From Azospirillum isscasi (GTDB taxonomy: Bacteria > Pseudomonadota > Alphaproteobacteria > Azospirillales > Azospirillaceae), in the NCBI RefSeq assembly GCF_030849505.1, contig NZ_JAUJFI010000001.1, positions 62,001 to 126,000 of the forward strand: a DNA stretch of 64,000 nucleotides. Reading direction: 5' to 3'. This document shows, piece by piece, positions 9,306 through 18,308 of the stretch (the first letter of the stretch is position 1; the number at the start of each line of letters is the position of its first letter). The position numbers and the translations under genes were made by a program. Under the pieces are notes generated by a model that saw nothing but the letters and a program-made list of their open reading frames with translations, ran no database searches and was not told the DNA's origin.

Positions 9306-9788
9306 ATGGCGACCAACACCCCCACCGGCGCCCCCGCCGGCCCCTCCACCCAGCCGCTCGGCGGCGACCTGATCACGCCGAACGACCTCCGCAAGATCGC
9401 CGAGGACCGCGAGATGGCGCTCCTCAAGGAGGCGCAGGAACTCGAAAAGAAGAAGCATGAGGAGCAGAGCGCGATCCACGAAGCCTTCATGCAGCAGCAT
9501 GTCCGCCCCGACGCCAAGGAACGCTTCACCCGCGCCGTGCGCGCCGCGGCGGAGCGCGGGGTCAAGGAGCTCCAGATCGTCCGCTTCCCCAGCAGCTATT
9601 GCAACGACGGCGGACGGGCGATCAACAATTTCGAGCCGGACTGGCCGGACAGCCTCACCGGCTTCGCGCGGGAGGTCTACGACAATTACGACAAGTATCT
9701 GAGACCCGCGGGCTACAAGCTGCGCGCCCAGGTTCTGGACTATCCCGGCGGCATGCCGGGCGACATCGGCCTCTTCCTGCACTGGTGA
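9306..9788 (+). CDS. small conserved-type hypothetical protein
   Basis: 160 residues of unknown function. An Ala/Pro/Thr-rich N-terminus (1-25) leads into a Lys/Glu-rich helix (about 30-70, KEAQELEKKKHEEQ) and then a compact domain with FPSSYCNDGGRAINN and a C-terminal RAQVLDYPGGMPGDIGLF motif ending HW. GGGAG precedes ATG 9306. It is 30 bp after the DUF3141 gene and 7 bp before the acyltransferase gene, so the three are almost surely co-transcribed. Its regular position between them suggests an accessory role, but nothing in the sequence names one. Confidence 0.75.
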   Translation: MATNTPTGAPAGPSTQPLGGDLITPNDLRKIAEDREMALLKEAQELEKKKHEEQSAIHEAFMQQHVRPDAKERFTRAVRAAAERGVKELQIVRFPSSYCNDGGRAINNFEPDWPDSLTGFAREVYDNYDKYLRPAGYKLRAQVLDYPGGMPGDIGLFLHW

Positions 9789-9795
9789 CGGACCG

Positions 9796-10767
9796 ATGAA
9801 CGAGGCACCCACCCCGGGAGGCGGCCCGCCCGCCCGCCGGCACGAGAAGTACGAACGGCTCGTCGCGGCCTGCCGGTCGATCGCGCCGGTGCCGACGGCG
9901 GTCGTCCATCCCTGCGACGCCACCTCGCTCGGCGGGGCGGTGGACGCGGCGAAGGAGGGCTTCATCACCCCGATCCTGGTCGGCCCCGCGGCGCGCATCC
10001 GCGCCGTGGCGCAGGCCGAGGGGATCGACATCGCCCCATACGAGATCGTGGACGCGCCGCACAGCCACGCCGCCGCCGCCCAGGCGGTCGGTCTGGTGCG
10101 GGAGGGGCGCGCCGGGCTGCTGATGAAGGGCAGCCTGCACACCGACGAACTGCTGCACGCCGTGGCGCGGCGGGAAAGCGGGCTGCGGACGGAGCGGCGC
10201 ATCAGCCACGTCTTCATCATGGACGTGCCGACCTACCCGAAGCCCCTCTTCATCACCGACGCCGCGGTGAACATCGCGCCGACGCTGGAGGACAAGCGGG
10301 ACATCATCCAGAACGCCATCGACCTCGCCCGCGCGCTGGGGATCGCGCTGCCCAAGGTGGCGATCCTGTCGGCGGTGGAGACGATCACCCCCAGGATCCC
10401 CTCGACGGTGGAGGCCGGGGCGCTCTGCAAGATGGCCGACCGCGGGCAGATCACCGGCGGGCTGCTGGACGGCCCGCTGGCGCTCGACAACGCGATCAGC
10501 CCGGAGGCGGTGAAGATCAAGGGCATCCAGTCCCCCGTGGCCGGGCAGGCGGACATCCTCGTCGTGCCGGATCTGGAGGCGGGAAACATGCTCGCCAAGA
10601 ACCTGACCTTCCTCGCCAACGCCGACGCGGCGGGCGTCGTGCTGGGCGCGCGGGTGCCCATCGTGCTGACCAGCCGGGCCGACAGCGTGATGACCCGCAT
10701 GGCTTCCAGCGCGGTGGCGGCGCTCTACGCCCACCGCACACGCATCGCCGAACCGGTGAAGGGGTGA
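9796..10767 (+). CDS. phosphate acetyl/butyryltransferase (short form)
   Basis: 323 residues covering only the Pta/Ptb catalytic domain, which exchanges CoA and phosphate between acyl-CoA and acyl-phosphate in the cytoplasm. Family-like segments include MKGSLHTDELLHAV (about 111), RRISHVFIMDVP (about 134) and the C-terminal GVVLGARVPIVLTSRAD. The N-terminal regulatory P-loop domain of long Pta enzymes is absent. It begins 7 bp after the small ORF. Acetate or butyrate kinase genes often accompany such enzymes, but here the next gene is an efflux adaptor, so an acyl-phosphate kinase would have to be elsewhere. Acyl specificity (acetyl, propionyl or butyryl) cannot be told from the sequence. Confidence 0.85.
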   Translation: MNEAPTPGGGPPARRHEKYERLVAACRSIAPVPTAVVHPCDATSLGGAVDAAKEGFITPILVGPAARIRAVAQAEGIDIAPYEIVDAPHSHAAAAQAVGLVREGRAGLLMKGSLHTDELLHAVARRESGLRTERRISHVFIMDVPTYPKPLFITDAAVNIAPTLEDKRDIIQNAIDLARALGIALPKVAILSAVETITPRIPSTVEAGALCKMADRGQITGGLLDGPLALDNAISPEAVKIKGIQSPVAGQADILVVPDLEAGNMLAKNLTFLANADAAGVVLGARVPIVLTSRADSVMTRMASSAVAALYAHRTRIAEPVKG

Positions 10768-10772
10768 CCGCC

Positions 10773-11861
10773 ATGCCCACGCCGACGACACGAGTTTCCG
10801 GGGTCCTTCTCGCCGCCCTGGCTCTGGCGGGATGCGAGCAGCCGGTGCCGCCGCCGGCGTCGGCCACCCCGGTCCGCGCCATAGCCGTGCAGGTCAGCAC
10901 GCTGGACCACACCGCCGCCCTGACCGGCGCCGTCCAGGCGCGGCACGAGAGCAACCTGGGTTTCCGCGTCGGCGGCAAGGTGACCGAACGGCTGGTCGAG
11001 GTCGGGCAGGCGGTGTCCGCCGGGGACCTTCTGGCCCGGCTGGACAGCCAGGACCAGCAGAACGCCGTCCAGTCGGCGCAATCCGACGTGGCGGCAGCGC
11101 AAGCCTTCGTCGAACAGAGCCGCACGCAGGAGGAGCGCCAGCGCACCCTCCTCGCCCAGGGCTTCACCACCCGCGTGCAGTACGACAACGCCCAGAAACG
11201 CTACGCCCAGGCCCAGGCGGAGCTGAACTCCGCCCAGGCGAACCTCGCCTCCGCCAAGGACACGCTGTCCTACACGGAGTTGCGGGCCGACCGCGACGGC
11301 GTCATCACCGCCAAGGCGGCGGAGCCCGGCCAGGTCGTCGCCGCCGGCCAGATGGTCCTGCGGCTGGCCGATCCGGGCGAGCGGGAGGCCGTCTTCCAGG
11401 TTCCCGGAACCGCCATCCAGTTGGAAGGCCGGTCGGAATTGCCCAAGGTGGACGTGCGGCTGGTCAGCGACCCGTCGATCCAGACCGAGGGCACGATCCG
11501 GGAGGTTTCTCCCGGCGTCGATCCGGTCACCCGGACCTACACCGTCAAGGTTTCCCTGCCCGACGCCCCCAAGGCGTTCCTGCTGGGGGCGGCGGTGAGC
11601 GGACGGGCCAAGCTGCCGGCGCGCCCGGTGATCGACCTGCCCTCCTCCGCCCTGTTCCAGACCGACAAGGGCCAGCCGGCGGTCTGGGTGGTCGCCCGCC
11701 CGGCGGACACGGTCAGCCTGCGCCCGGTCTCCGTCCTGCAATACGACACCGGCACCGTCACGCTGGAAAGCGGCCTGAAGGACGGGGAGATGGTGGTGAT
11801 CGGCGGCATCCAGAAACTGCGGCCCGGCCAGACCGTGGCCGTGAAAGGGGGCGGCGCATGA
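10773..11861 (+). CDS. RND efflux periplasmic adaptor, HlyD family, lipoprotein (first of two)
   Basis: Membrane-fusion protein linking an inner-membrane RND pump to an outer-membrane channel. The N-terminus is a lipoprotein signal ending in lipobox LAGC. A lipoyl-like half (GFRVGGKVTERLVEVGQ, about 60-80) is followed by a long alpha-hairpin (about 90-150) and the second lipoyl half (ELRADRDGVITAKAAEPGQVV), then beta-barrel and membrane-proximal domains. ATG 10773 is chosen because AAGGGG is suitably spaced; the GTG at 10764, overlapping the preceding gene, has no ribosome site. The end overlaps the second adaptor by 4 bp (ATGA). The two adaptors are clear paralogues. Substrate not predictable. 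Confidence 0.88.
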   Translation: MPTPTTRVSGVLLAALALAGCEQPVPPPASATPVRAIAVQVSTLDHTAALTGAVQARHESNLGFRVGGKVTERLVEVGQAVSAGDLLARLDSQDQQNAVQSAQSDVAAAQAFVEQSRTQEERQRTLLAQGFTTRVQYDNAQKRYAQAQAELNSAQANLASAKDTLSYTELRADRDGVITAKAAEPGQVVAAGQMVLRLADPGEREAVFQVPGTAIQLEGRSELPKVDVRLVSDPSIQTEGTIREVSPGVDPVTRTYTVKVSLPDAPKAFLLGAAVSGRAKLPARPVIDLPSSALFQTDKGQPAVWVVARPADTVSLRPVSVLQYDTGTVTLESGLKDGEMVVIGGIQKLRPGQTVAVKGGGA

Positions 11862-13015
11862 CGCATGGGTCCTTAAGACCGGTCCATGGTGCCCTTCTTC
11901 TTGCCCTCCTCGCCACGACGCTTGCCGGCTGCAAGGAGACCGGGCATCAGGCCACCTCCGAAACCGCCCCCCCGGCGGTCCGCCCGGTGCGGGCGATGAC
12001 CGTCGAGCCGATGAGCTTCCGGATGGGCAACAGCGTCACCGGCACCATCGAGGCACGGGCCGACGCCGATCTGGGCTTCCGCATCGCCGGCAAGCTGATC
12101 GAACGCAAGGTCGATGTGGGCGACCGCGTGAAGGCCGGCGACCGGCTGGCCCGGCTGGACGACCAGGACCAGCGCAACGCGCTGCGCTCCGCCGAAGCCA
12201 CGCTGGCCTCCGCCCGCGCCGATCTGGTGCAGGCCCGCAACGAGGAGGCCCGCAAGAAGGAGCTTCTCGCCAACGGCAACACCTCCCAGGCGCTGTACGA
12301 CGCGGCGCTGCTGGAGCTGCGCACCGCCGACGCCAAGCGCGTGGCGGCGGAGGCGGCGCTCCAGTCGGCGCGCGACCGCGTGGGCTACACGGAACTGCTC
12401 GCCGACCGCGACGGGGTGGTCACCGCCACCGGCGCGGAGCCGGGGCAGGTGGTGGAGGCCGGCAGCATGGTCGTGCGCGTCGCCCAGCCGCAGGAGCGCG
12501 AGGCCGTTTTCAACATTCCCGAAACCGGCATCCGCGCCGCGCCGCGCGACCCGGTGATCGAGGTCGCGCTGGCCGGCGCGCCCGACGTCGTGGCGACCGG
12601 CCATGTGCGGGAGGTGTCGCCCCAGGCCGATCCGGTCACCCGCACCCACACGGTGCGCATCGCCCTGAACGACCCGCCCGACGCGCTGCGGCTCGGCGCC
12701 ACCGTGACCGGGCGCCTGAAGCAGCCGCCCGCCCCGGTGGTCGAGGTGCCGGAAACGGCGCTGCTGACCATGACGGGACAGGACGGGGTGAAACGGACGG
12801 CGGTCTGGACCGTCGATCCCAAGGACCGCACCGTCCGGCGCCGGCCCGTGACGGTCCGCGGCACCGTTCCGGATGGTCCCGTCCCGGATGGCTCCGTCAT
12901 CGTGACCGAAGGACTGTCCCAGGGCGACATCGTGGTGACGGCGGGCGTGCACAGCCTGTCGGACGGCCAGCGCGTCCGGCTTCCCCAGACCATCGAAACG
13001 GCGGCGGCACAATGA
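11858..13015 (+). CDS. RND efflux periplasmic adaptor, HlyD family, lipoprotein (second of two)
   Basis: 385-residue paralogue of the preceding adaptor, starting at the ATG of an ATGA overlap. The signal peptide ends in lipobox LAGC. The lipoyl and hairpin regions (LGFRIAGKLIERKVDVGD, then LARLDDQDQRNALRSAEA) align closely with the first adaptor, and GYTELLADRDGVVTATGA is the second lipoyl half. The C-terminus ends with a short extension rich in Val and Gln. Stop and start with the pump gene overlap by 4 bp. Two consecutive adaptors serving one pump is the TriA-TriB-TriC arrangement, in which both adaptors are needed; whether that holds here is inference. Confidence 0.88.
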   Translation: MTHGSLRPVHGALLLALLATTLAGCKETGHQATSETAPPAVRPVRAMTVEPMSFRMGNSVTGTIEARADADLGFRIAGKLIERKVDVGDRVKAGDRLARLDDQDQRNALRSAEATLASARADLVQARNEEARKKELLANGNTSQALYDAALLELRTADAKRVAAEAALQSARDRVGYTELLADRDGVVTATGAEPGQVVEAGSMVVRVAQPQEREAVFNIPETGIRAAPRDPVIEVALAGAPDVVATGHVREVSPQADPVTRTHTVRIALNDPPDALRLGATVTGRLKQPPAPVVEVPETALLTMTGQDGVKRTAVWTVDPKDRTVRRRPVTVRGTVPDGPVPDGSVIVTEGLSQGDIVVTAGVHSLSDGQRVRLPQTIETAAAQ

Positions 13016-16000
13016 CCGGCTTCAATCTCTCCGAATGGGCGCTGCGGCACCGGTCCTTCGTCTGGTACCTGATGATCTCGCTGACGCTGGCGGGCGCCCT
13101 GTCCTACGTCCGCCTGGGGCGGGAGGAGGACCCCGCCTTCACCATCAAGACCATGGTGGTCCAGACCAACTGGCCCGGCGCGACCATCGACGACACCATG
13201 AATCTGGTGACCGACCCCATCGAGAAGAAGCTGGAGGAGCTTCCCTACCTCGACTACGTGAAGAGCTACACCAAGCCCGGAATCTCGGTCGTCTACGTCA
13301 ACCTGAAGGACTACACGCCCGCCAAGGACGTGCCCGACCTGTGGTACCAGACCCGCAAAAAGATCGCCGACATGAAGCAGACCCTGCCGGCGGGCACACA
13401 GGGTCCCTTCTTCAACGACGAGTTCGGCGACACCTTCGGCACCATCTTCGCCTTCACGGCGGACGGCTTCAGCTACCGCGAACTGAAGGACTATGCGGAA
13501 ACCGCGCGGGCGGAGCTGATGCGCGTTCCCAACGTCGGCAAGGTGCAGTTCGTCGGCGTCCAGAACGAGAAGATCTATCTGGATTTCTCCACGCGCCAGC
13601 TCGCCGCCATGGGGATCGACCGCGATCAGGTCATCGCCGACCTCCAGGCGCAGAACGCGGTGGCCCCCGCGGGCGTGGTCCAGGCCGGCGACGAGAAGGT
13701 GACGGTGCGCGTCAGCGGCGCCTTCGCGTCGGAGGACAGCCTGCGCGCCATCAGCCTGCGCGCCAACGACCGTTTCTACCGGCTGGCCGACGTGGCGCAG
13801 GTGCGGCGCGGCTACGCCGACCCGCCGACGCCGATGTTCCGCTACAACGGCGAACCGGCCATCGGCATCACCATCTCCATGGCCGCCGGCGGCAACATCC
13901 TGGCCTTCGGCGAGGGCATCCGCGAGAAGATGCGGCAGGTCGAGGCCAACCTTCCCATCGGGATCAACACCCACCTCGTCGCCAACCAGTCCGTGGTGGT
14001 CGAGGATTCCATCGCCGGCTTCACCAAGGCGCTGAAGGAGGCGGTCGTCATCGTCCTGGCCGTCAGCTTCGTCAGCCTGGGGCTGCGCGCGGGCATGGTG
14101 GTGGCGACCTCCATCCCGCTGGTGCTGGCGATGACCTTCATGGGGATGGAGTTCTTCGGCATCGAGCTTCAGCGCATCTCGCTGGGCGCCCTCATCATCG
14201 CGCTGGGCCTGCTGGTGGACGACGCGATGATCACCGTGGAGATGATGATCACCAAGCTGGAGGAGGGCTTCACGCTGGATAAGGCGGCGACCTTCGCCTA
14301 CACCTCCACCGCCTTTCCCATGCTGACCGGCACGCTGGTGACGGTGGCGGGCTTCATCCCCATCGGCTTCGCCCAGGGCGGCGCGGCGGAATACTGCTTC
14401 TCGCTGTTCGCCGTGGTGGCGATGGCGCTGCTGTTCTCCTGGATCGTGGCGGTGCTGTTCGCCCCGCTGATCGGCGTCAACGTGCTGCGCCAGAACAAGG
14501 CCAAACAAGAAGGGCATGGCGGGCACGGGCACGAACCGGGGCGGCTGATGCGGATGTTCCGCGGCACGCTGCGCTGGGCCATGCGGGCGCGCTGGCTGGT
14601 GATCGCGGCGACGGTGGCGCTGTTCGCCCTGTCGGTCTTCGGCATGAAGTTTGTGCAGCAGCAGTTCTTCCCCGCCTCCGACCGTCCGGAGCTTCTCGTC
14701 AACCTCACGCTGCCGCAGACCGCCTCCATCCGCGCGACGGAGGGGGTGGTGGACCGGCTGGAAAAGGTGCTGGCCGCCGACCCGGAGGTCGAGCGCTGGA
14801 GCTTCTACGTCGGCCAGGGGGCGATCCGCTTCTACCTGCCGCTCGACGTGCAGCTCGCCAACGACTACTTCGCGCAGGCGGTGGTGGTGACCAAGGGCTA
14901 CGACGTGCGCGAGGCCGTGCGGGCGCGGCTGGAGAAGGTGCTGAACGAGAATTTCTCGGACCTGAACAGCCGCGTCAGCCCGCTGGAGATGGGGCCGCCG
15001 GTCGGCTGGCCGATCCAGTACCGGGTGTCCGGCCCCGACGTGGGCGAGGTGCGCGCCATCGCCGCCCGCATGGCCGAGACCATCGGCACCAACCCCTACA
15101 CGCTGCTGACCAACTACGACTGGAACGAGCCGTCGAAGGTGGTGCGGGTGAATGTCGATCAGGACAAGGCCCGCCTGCTCGGCGTCAGCTCCAAATCGCT
15201 GGAGGAGGCGCTGAACGCCACCGTGTCGGGGGCGGCCATCACCCAGGTGCGCGACAGCATCTATCTGATCGACGTGGTGGCCCAGGCGACGAACGCGGAG
15301 CGCAGCTCCATCGAGACGCTGCGCAACCTCCAGGTCGCCATCCCGGACGGGCGCACCGTGCCGCTCCGGGAACTGGCGACCCTGCGCTACGATCTGGAAC
15401 AGCCGCTGGTCTGGCGGCGCTCCCGCCTGCCGACGATCACCGTGCAGGCCGATCTGGTGCCGCCGCTCCAGGCCGCGACGGTGGTGCAGCAGCTTGCCCC
15501 CGCGGTGGACGAGTTGCGGCGCAGCCTGCCGCCGGGGTACCTGATCGAGGTCGGCGGCACCGTGGAGAACAGCGCCAAGGGCATGGCGTCGATCACCGCG
15601 GTCTTCCCGGTCATGGTCTTCGTCATGCTGACCGTGCTGATGATCCAGCTTCAAAGCTTCCAGAAGCTGCTTCTGGTCATGTCCGTCGCCCCGCTCGGCC
15701 TGATCGGGGTGGTGGCGGCGCTGGTGCCGACCGGCACGCCGCTGGGCTTCGTCGCCATCCTGGGCGTGGTCGCGCTGATCGGGATGATCGTGCGCAACTC
15801 GGTCATCCTGATCGCCCAGATCGACGAACATCTGGCGGCGGGCGAGCATCCCTGGGACGCCGTGATCAACGCCACCATGCACCGGGTGCGCCCGATCCTG
15901 CTGACGGCCGCCGCGGCCAGTCTGGGCATGATCCCGATCGCTCCCGAGGTGTTCTGGGGACCCATGGCCTACGCGATCATCGGTGGCCTGATCGTGGCGA

Positions 16001-16161
16001 CGTTGCTGACGCTGCTGTTCCTGCCGGCGCTTTACGTCGCGTGGTTCCGCATCCGGGAACCGGTGGCCGCCGAGACCGGGGAAGCACCGCGGCGGCGCCC
16101 GGACGGGACCCGCCCCCCACGCGATCCGGCCCCCACGGAGGGAGCGGCCCACGGGGCATAA
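13012..16161 (+). CDS. RND-superfamily efflux pump, AcrB/TriC-like
   Basis: 1049 residues, the normal size for a hydrophobe/amphiphile efflux RND pump. Twelve membrane helices are expected with two large periplasmic loops (about residues 35-335 and 560-870). The proton-relay Asp pair lies in TM4 at D403-D404 (LGLLVDDAMITVE). NSVILIAQIDEH lies near the C-terminus. It exports small molecules from membrane or periplasm using proton influx, together with the two adaptors just upstream. No outer-membrane factor gene is in the window, so a TolC-like protein encoded elsewhere must complete the complex. The start overlaps the second adaptor (ATGA). A His/Gly-rich cytoplasmic linker (EGHGGHGHEPG, about residue 503) is a small oddity and could bind metal. 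Confidence 0.93.
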   Translation: MTGFNLSEWALRHRSFVWYLMISLTLAGALSYVRLGREEDPAFTIKTMVVQTNWPGATIDDTMNLVTDPIEKKLEELPYLDYVKSYTKPGISVVYVNLKDYTPAKDVPDLWYQTRKKIADMKQTLPAGTQGPFFNDEFGDTFGTIFAFTADGFSYRELKDYAETARAELMRVPNVGKVQFVGVQNEKIYLDFSTRQLAAMGIDRDQVIADLQAQNAVAPAGVVQAGDEKVTVRVSGAFASEDSLRAISLRANDRFYRLADVAQVRRGYADPPTPMFRYNGEPAIGITISMAAGGNILAFGEGIREKMRQVEANLPIGINTHLVANQSVVVEDSIAGFTKALKEAVVIVLAVSFVSLGLRAGMVVATSIPLVLAMTFMGMEFFGIELQRISLGALIIALGLLVDDAMITVEMMITKLEEGFTLDKAATFAYTSTAFPMLTGTLVTVAGFIPIGFAQGGAAEYCFSLFAVVAMALLFSWIVAVLFAPLIGVNVLRQNKAKQEGHGGHGHEPGRLMRMFRGTLRWAMRARWLVIAATVALFALSVFGMKFVQQQFFPASDRPELLVNLTLPQTASIRATEGVVDRLEKVLAADPEVERWSFYVGQGAIRFYLPLDVQLANDYFAQAVVVTKGYDVREAVRARLEKVLNENFSDLNSRVSPLEMGPPVGWPIQYRVSGPDVGEVRAIAARMAETIGTNPYTLLTNYDWNEPSKVVRVNVDQDKARLLGVSSKSLEEALNATVSGAAITQVRDSIYLIDVVAQATNAERSSIETLRNLQVAIPDGRTVPLRELATLRYDLEQPLVWRRSRLPTITVQADLVPPLQAATVVQQLAPAVDELRRSLPPGYLIEVGGTVENSAKGMASITAVFPVMVFVMLTVLMIQLQSFQKLLLVMSVAPLGLIGVVAALVPTGTPLGFVAILGVVALIGMIVRNSVILIAQIDEHLAAGEHPWDAVINATMHRVRPILLTAAAASLGMIPIAPEVFWGPMAYAIIGGLIVATLLTLLFLPALYVAWFRIREPVAAETGEAPRRRPDGTRPPRDPAPTEGAAHGA

Positions 16162-16182
16162 ACGGCGAAACGGCCAAAAAAG

Positions 16183-16325
16183 CCCTCTCCCGCCCCGGGA
16201 GAGGGTGCCCGCGAAAGCGGGCGGGTGAGGGGCGCGCGGGGATCAAGGCGGTTGATTCCCGGCAGTACCCTCACCCTTCCCACGCTTCGCGCGGGCCCCT
16301 TCCCTCTCCCGGGACGGGAGAGGGA
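16183..16325. repeat. cluster of palindromic repeats between convergent genes
   Basis: Four hairpins in tandem. CCCTCTCCCG (16183-16192) pairs with 16196-16205. GCCCGC-GAAA-GCGGGC lies at 16207-16222. A CGC-TTC-GCG hairpin lies near 16281-16294. TCCCTCTCCCG (16301-16311) pairs with 16315-16325. The block lies between the convergent RND pump and beta-helix genes and could stop transcription from both sides. The arms match the 5836 and 29922 repeats, giving a BIME-like composite. Confidence 0.75.
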
Positions 16326-16337
16326 ACGTCAACGTCG

Positions 16338-18050
16338 TTACGCGGTCGGGTTGGCCTTGTTGGCCGAGGAGATGGTGTTGTTGACGACGTTCTGGGTGAC
16401 GCTGTCGGCGATGGAGATCGCCGAACGGCCGTTGTTGTTGTTGAAAACGTTGTCGTGCACGTCCAGCGTGATCGACCCGGCGCCCTTCAGGTGCTCCATG
16501 ATGCCGCCGTTGTTGTTGAAGATCTCGTTGCCGTAGATCTTGTAGGTCACGCTGGTACCCTGGTTCTGGCCGACCGAGATGCCGACGTTGGCGTTGCCGT
16601 AGATCGTGTTGTCGTAGATCTCGGTGCTCGACTTGGCCAGGATGCCGGCGCCGCGCGGGTTGTCGTAGATCGTGTTGCCGTGGATCTTCAGGGTGCTGTT
16701 GGCCTGGCTGTGGTCGTGGTACAGCCCGTGCGACCGGCCGTCGCCGCCGCCGCTGCCGTTGTTGAAGATCGTGTTGCCGGCGATCTCGCCGCTCAGGATA
16801 CGCCCGTTCCAACCCGAATAGACGGCGTCGGTCTTCCAGCCGTTGTCGCTGATGACGCTGTTGGTGATGTACTGGTCGGCGTTGTCGGCGGAGTAGTGGA
16901 CGATGCCGTAGCCGCCGTTGCCGTCGATCGTGGAATGGTCGATCCGCAGCCCGTGCGAGGTGCCGCTGATCACGATGCCGGAACCCTGGCTGTCCAGGAT
17001 CTGGGAGTTGGTGACCTTCACGTTGTCGGCCCCGCCGTTCAGCAGCAGGCCGGTGTCGCCGGACCCCTTCATGGTCAGGCTGTCGAAGGTGATGTTGTCC
17101 TTGTTGTTCAGGCTGACCGTGTAGCTGGAGCCGCTGGCGGCCTCGATCACCGGGTTGGCGCCGGTGCCGTAGGCGCCGTAGATGACCGGCTTGTCGGAGG
17201 TGCCGGAGGTGGAGGCCAGCAGGCTGTCGTGCCAGGTCTCGCCACGCTCGAACAGGATCTGCGAGCCGGCGGCGAAGGTCGTGGAGTTGACCTTGTCCAG
17301 CGACTTCCAAGCCTGGCTCGGGTCATGGCCGGAGTTGCCGTCGTTGCCGTTCGTCGCGTCCACATAGTAGATCTGCGAGGCCGGGGCGGACGGATAGTCC
17401 GAGGTGCCGGAGGCCGGCGCCGAGGGGGCCGCCGGAGCCGCGGCGGACGTGGCCGTGAAGAATTCCTTCGGGGCGCTGACCGCCAGCGTGCCGTTCCACC
17501 ACAGGTTCGCCTGCCCCGGAACGACGTCCTTGCCGTCAAGCGCGCCCTTGTCGTAGGCGGCGGCGGCGTCGGTCGGGGCGACCTTGTGGCCGTTGATGGT
17601 GACGGCGTTGACGGTCAGGTTGCGGTCCTGCCCATCGACGGCGCCGTCGTTGTCATACTGGATCTGAATCTTGTGCGCCTGATCGGCGGTCACGCTGGCG
17701 TCGAAGGAGAAGTCCTTGGCATCGCCGCCCGCGGTGCCTTCGCCGACCACGGCGCCGTCCACCAGCACCTTGAAATGGGGCGACACGCCGCCCGCGGCGC
17801 TGCCGGCGGCGTTCACGACGATCTTGGCCGCGGTGGCCGCGGTGGCGGTGGCGTCGGCCAGCGCCAAAGGCTGCGCGGTGGTCTGGAGTGCCTGGAGCTG
17901 GAGAATTGAGGCAGGCGTCGCGGCGCTGTCGGCGGTCACCGGGGTGATGCTGTCGACAACAGCCTGAAACGGATCGGCACCAGAATCGCTGACAAAACCG
18001 GTCGTGTCGGCGTGGTTCTGATGATCAAGCTCAATAGCCATATGTTCCAT
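16338..18050 (-). CDS. CBM60-like plus parallel beta-helix protein, probably secreted
   Basis: 570 residues. After an acidic N-terminus with no classical signal peptide comes a domain at about 75-185 (VLVDGAVVGEG ... IQIQYDNDGAVDGQDRNLTV ... NLWWNGTLAV) that resembles calcium-dependent xylan-binding CBM60 modules. A Ser/Pro/Ala linker follows, then from about 225 a right-handed parallel beta-helix with repeated NTIYDNPRG and NEIFNNNGG type coils, typical of pectate-lyase-like or polysaccharide-epimerase folds. No catalytic triad could be assigned. Asn/Gly/Asp richness and the absence of a Sec signal suggest type I-like export, but no RTX nonapeptides are seen. The ATG at 18041 is an alternative start. 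An extracellular polysaccharide-binding or -modifying role is inferred. Confidence 0.75.
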   Translation of the reverse strand: MEHMAIELDHQNHADTTGFVSDSGADPFQAVVDSITPVTADSAATPASILQLQALQTTAQPLALADATATAATAAKIVVNAAGSAAGGVSPHFKVLVDGAVVGEGTAGGDAKDFSFDASVTADQAHKIQIQYDNDGAVDGQDRNLTVNAVTINGHKVAPTDAAAAYDKGALDGKDVVPGQANLWWNGTLAVSAPKEFFTATSAAAPAAPSAPASGTSDYPSAPASQIYYVDATNGNDGNSGHDPSQAWKSLDKVNSTTFAAGSQILFERGETWHDSLLASTSGTSDKPVIYGAYGTGANPVIEAASGSSYTVSLNNKDNITFDSLTMKGSGDTGLLLNGGADNVKVTNSQILDSQGSGIVISGTSHGLRIDHSTIDGNGGYGIVHYSADNADQYITNSVISDNGWKTDAVYSGWNGRILSGEIAGNTIFNNGSGGGDGRSHGLYHDHSQANSTLKIHGNTIYDNPRGAGILAKSSTEIYDNTIYGNANVGISVGQNQGTSVTYKIYGNEIFNNNGGIMEHLKGAGSITLDVHDNVFNNNNGRSAISIADSVTQNVVNNTISSANKANPTA

Positions 18051-18077
18051 GGTCTTTCACTCTTTCCTTTTTTACAG

Positions 18078-18093
18078 CGCCACGTTTGTGGCG
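18078..18093 (-). promoter_or_regulatory. leader hairpin of the beta-helix gene
   Basis: Perfect inverted repeat CGCCAC-GTTT-GTGGCG (plus-strand reading), 28 bp upstream of the minus-strand start at 18050 and followed on that strand by a short A run and a purine-rich ribosome-site region. It would form in the 5' untranslated RNA, so it could affect RNA stability or translation. Confidence 0.45.
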
Positions 18094-18308
18094 GTGGGCG
18101 GGAATGTGCGCGGATCGCGCCGTCCCGCTTGCAGTGCGTTCAATCGTTTTCGACAGGACCGGAGCCTAGCCAGCCCCGTGTGGCCTTAAATGGTTCGATT
18201 TTAGGATAATTAGTTTTTGAAGTGCGCCAAATCCGTCACAGAAATTCCTATGACGAACGGGGCCGCCCACAACATTTCAGGGCTAACGCAAAAGAGGTAA
18301 CCCGATCG

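Noticed and set aside
6669-10220. 1183-codon open frame on the minus strand
   Set aside because: Antisense to the DUF3141-Pta genes; Arg/Gly/His-rich composition without domains, a high-GC artefact.
12385-16152. 1255-codon open frame on the minus strand
   Set aside because: Exactly antisense to the RND pump; His/Asp/Gln-rich with no fold, so a shadow of the real gene.
16183-16325. Repeat cluster as a CRISPR array
   Set aside because: Units are hairpins of different length without spacers or nearby cas genes.
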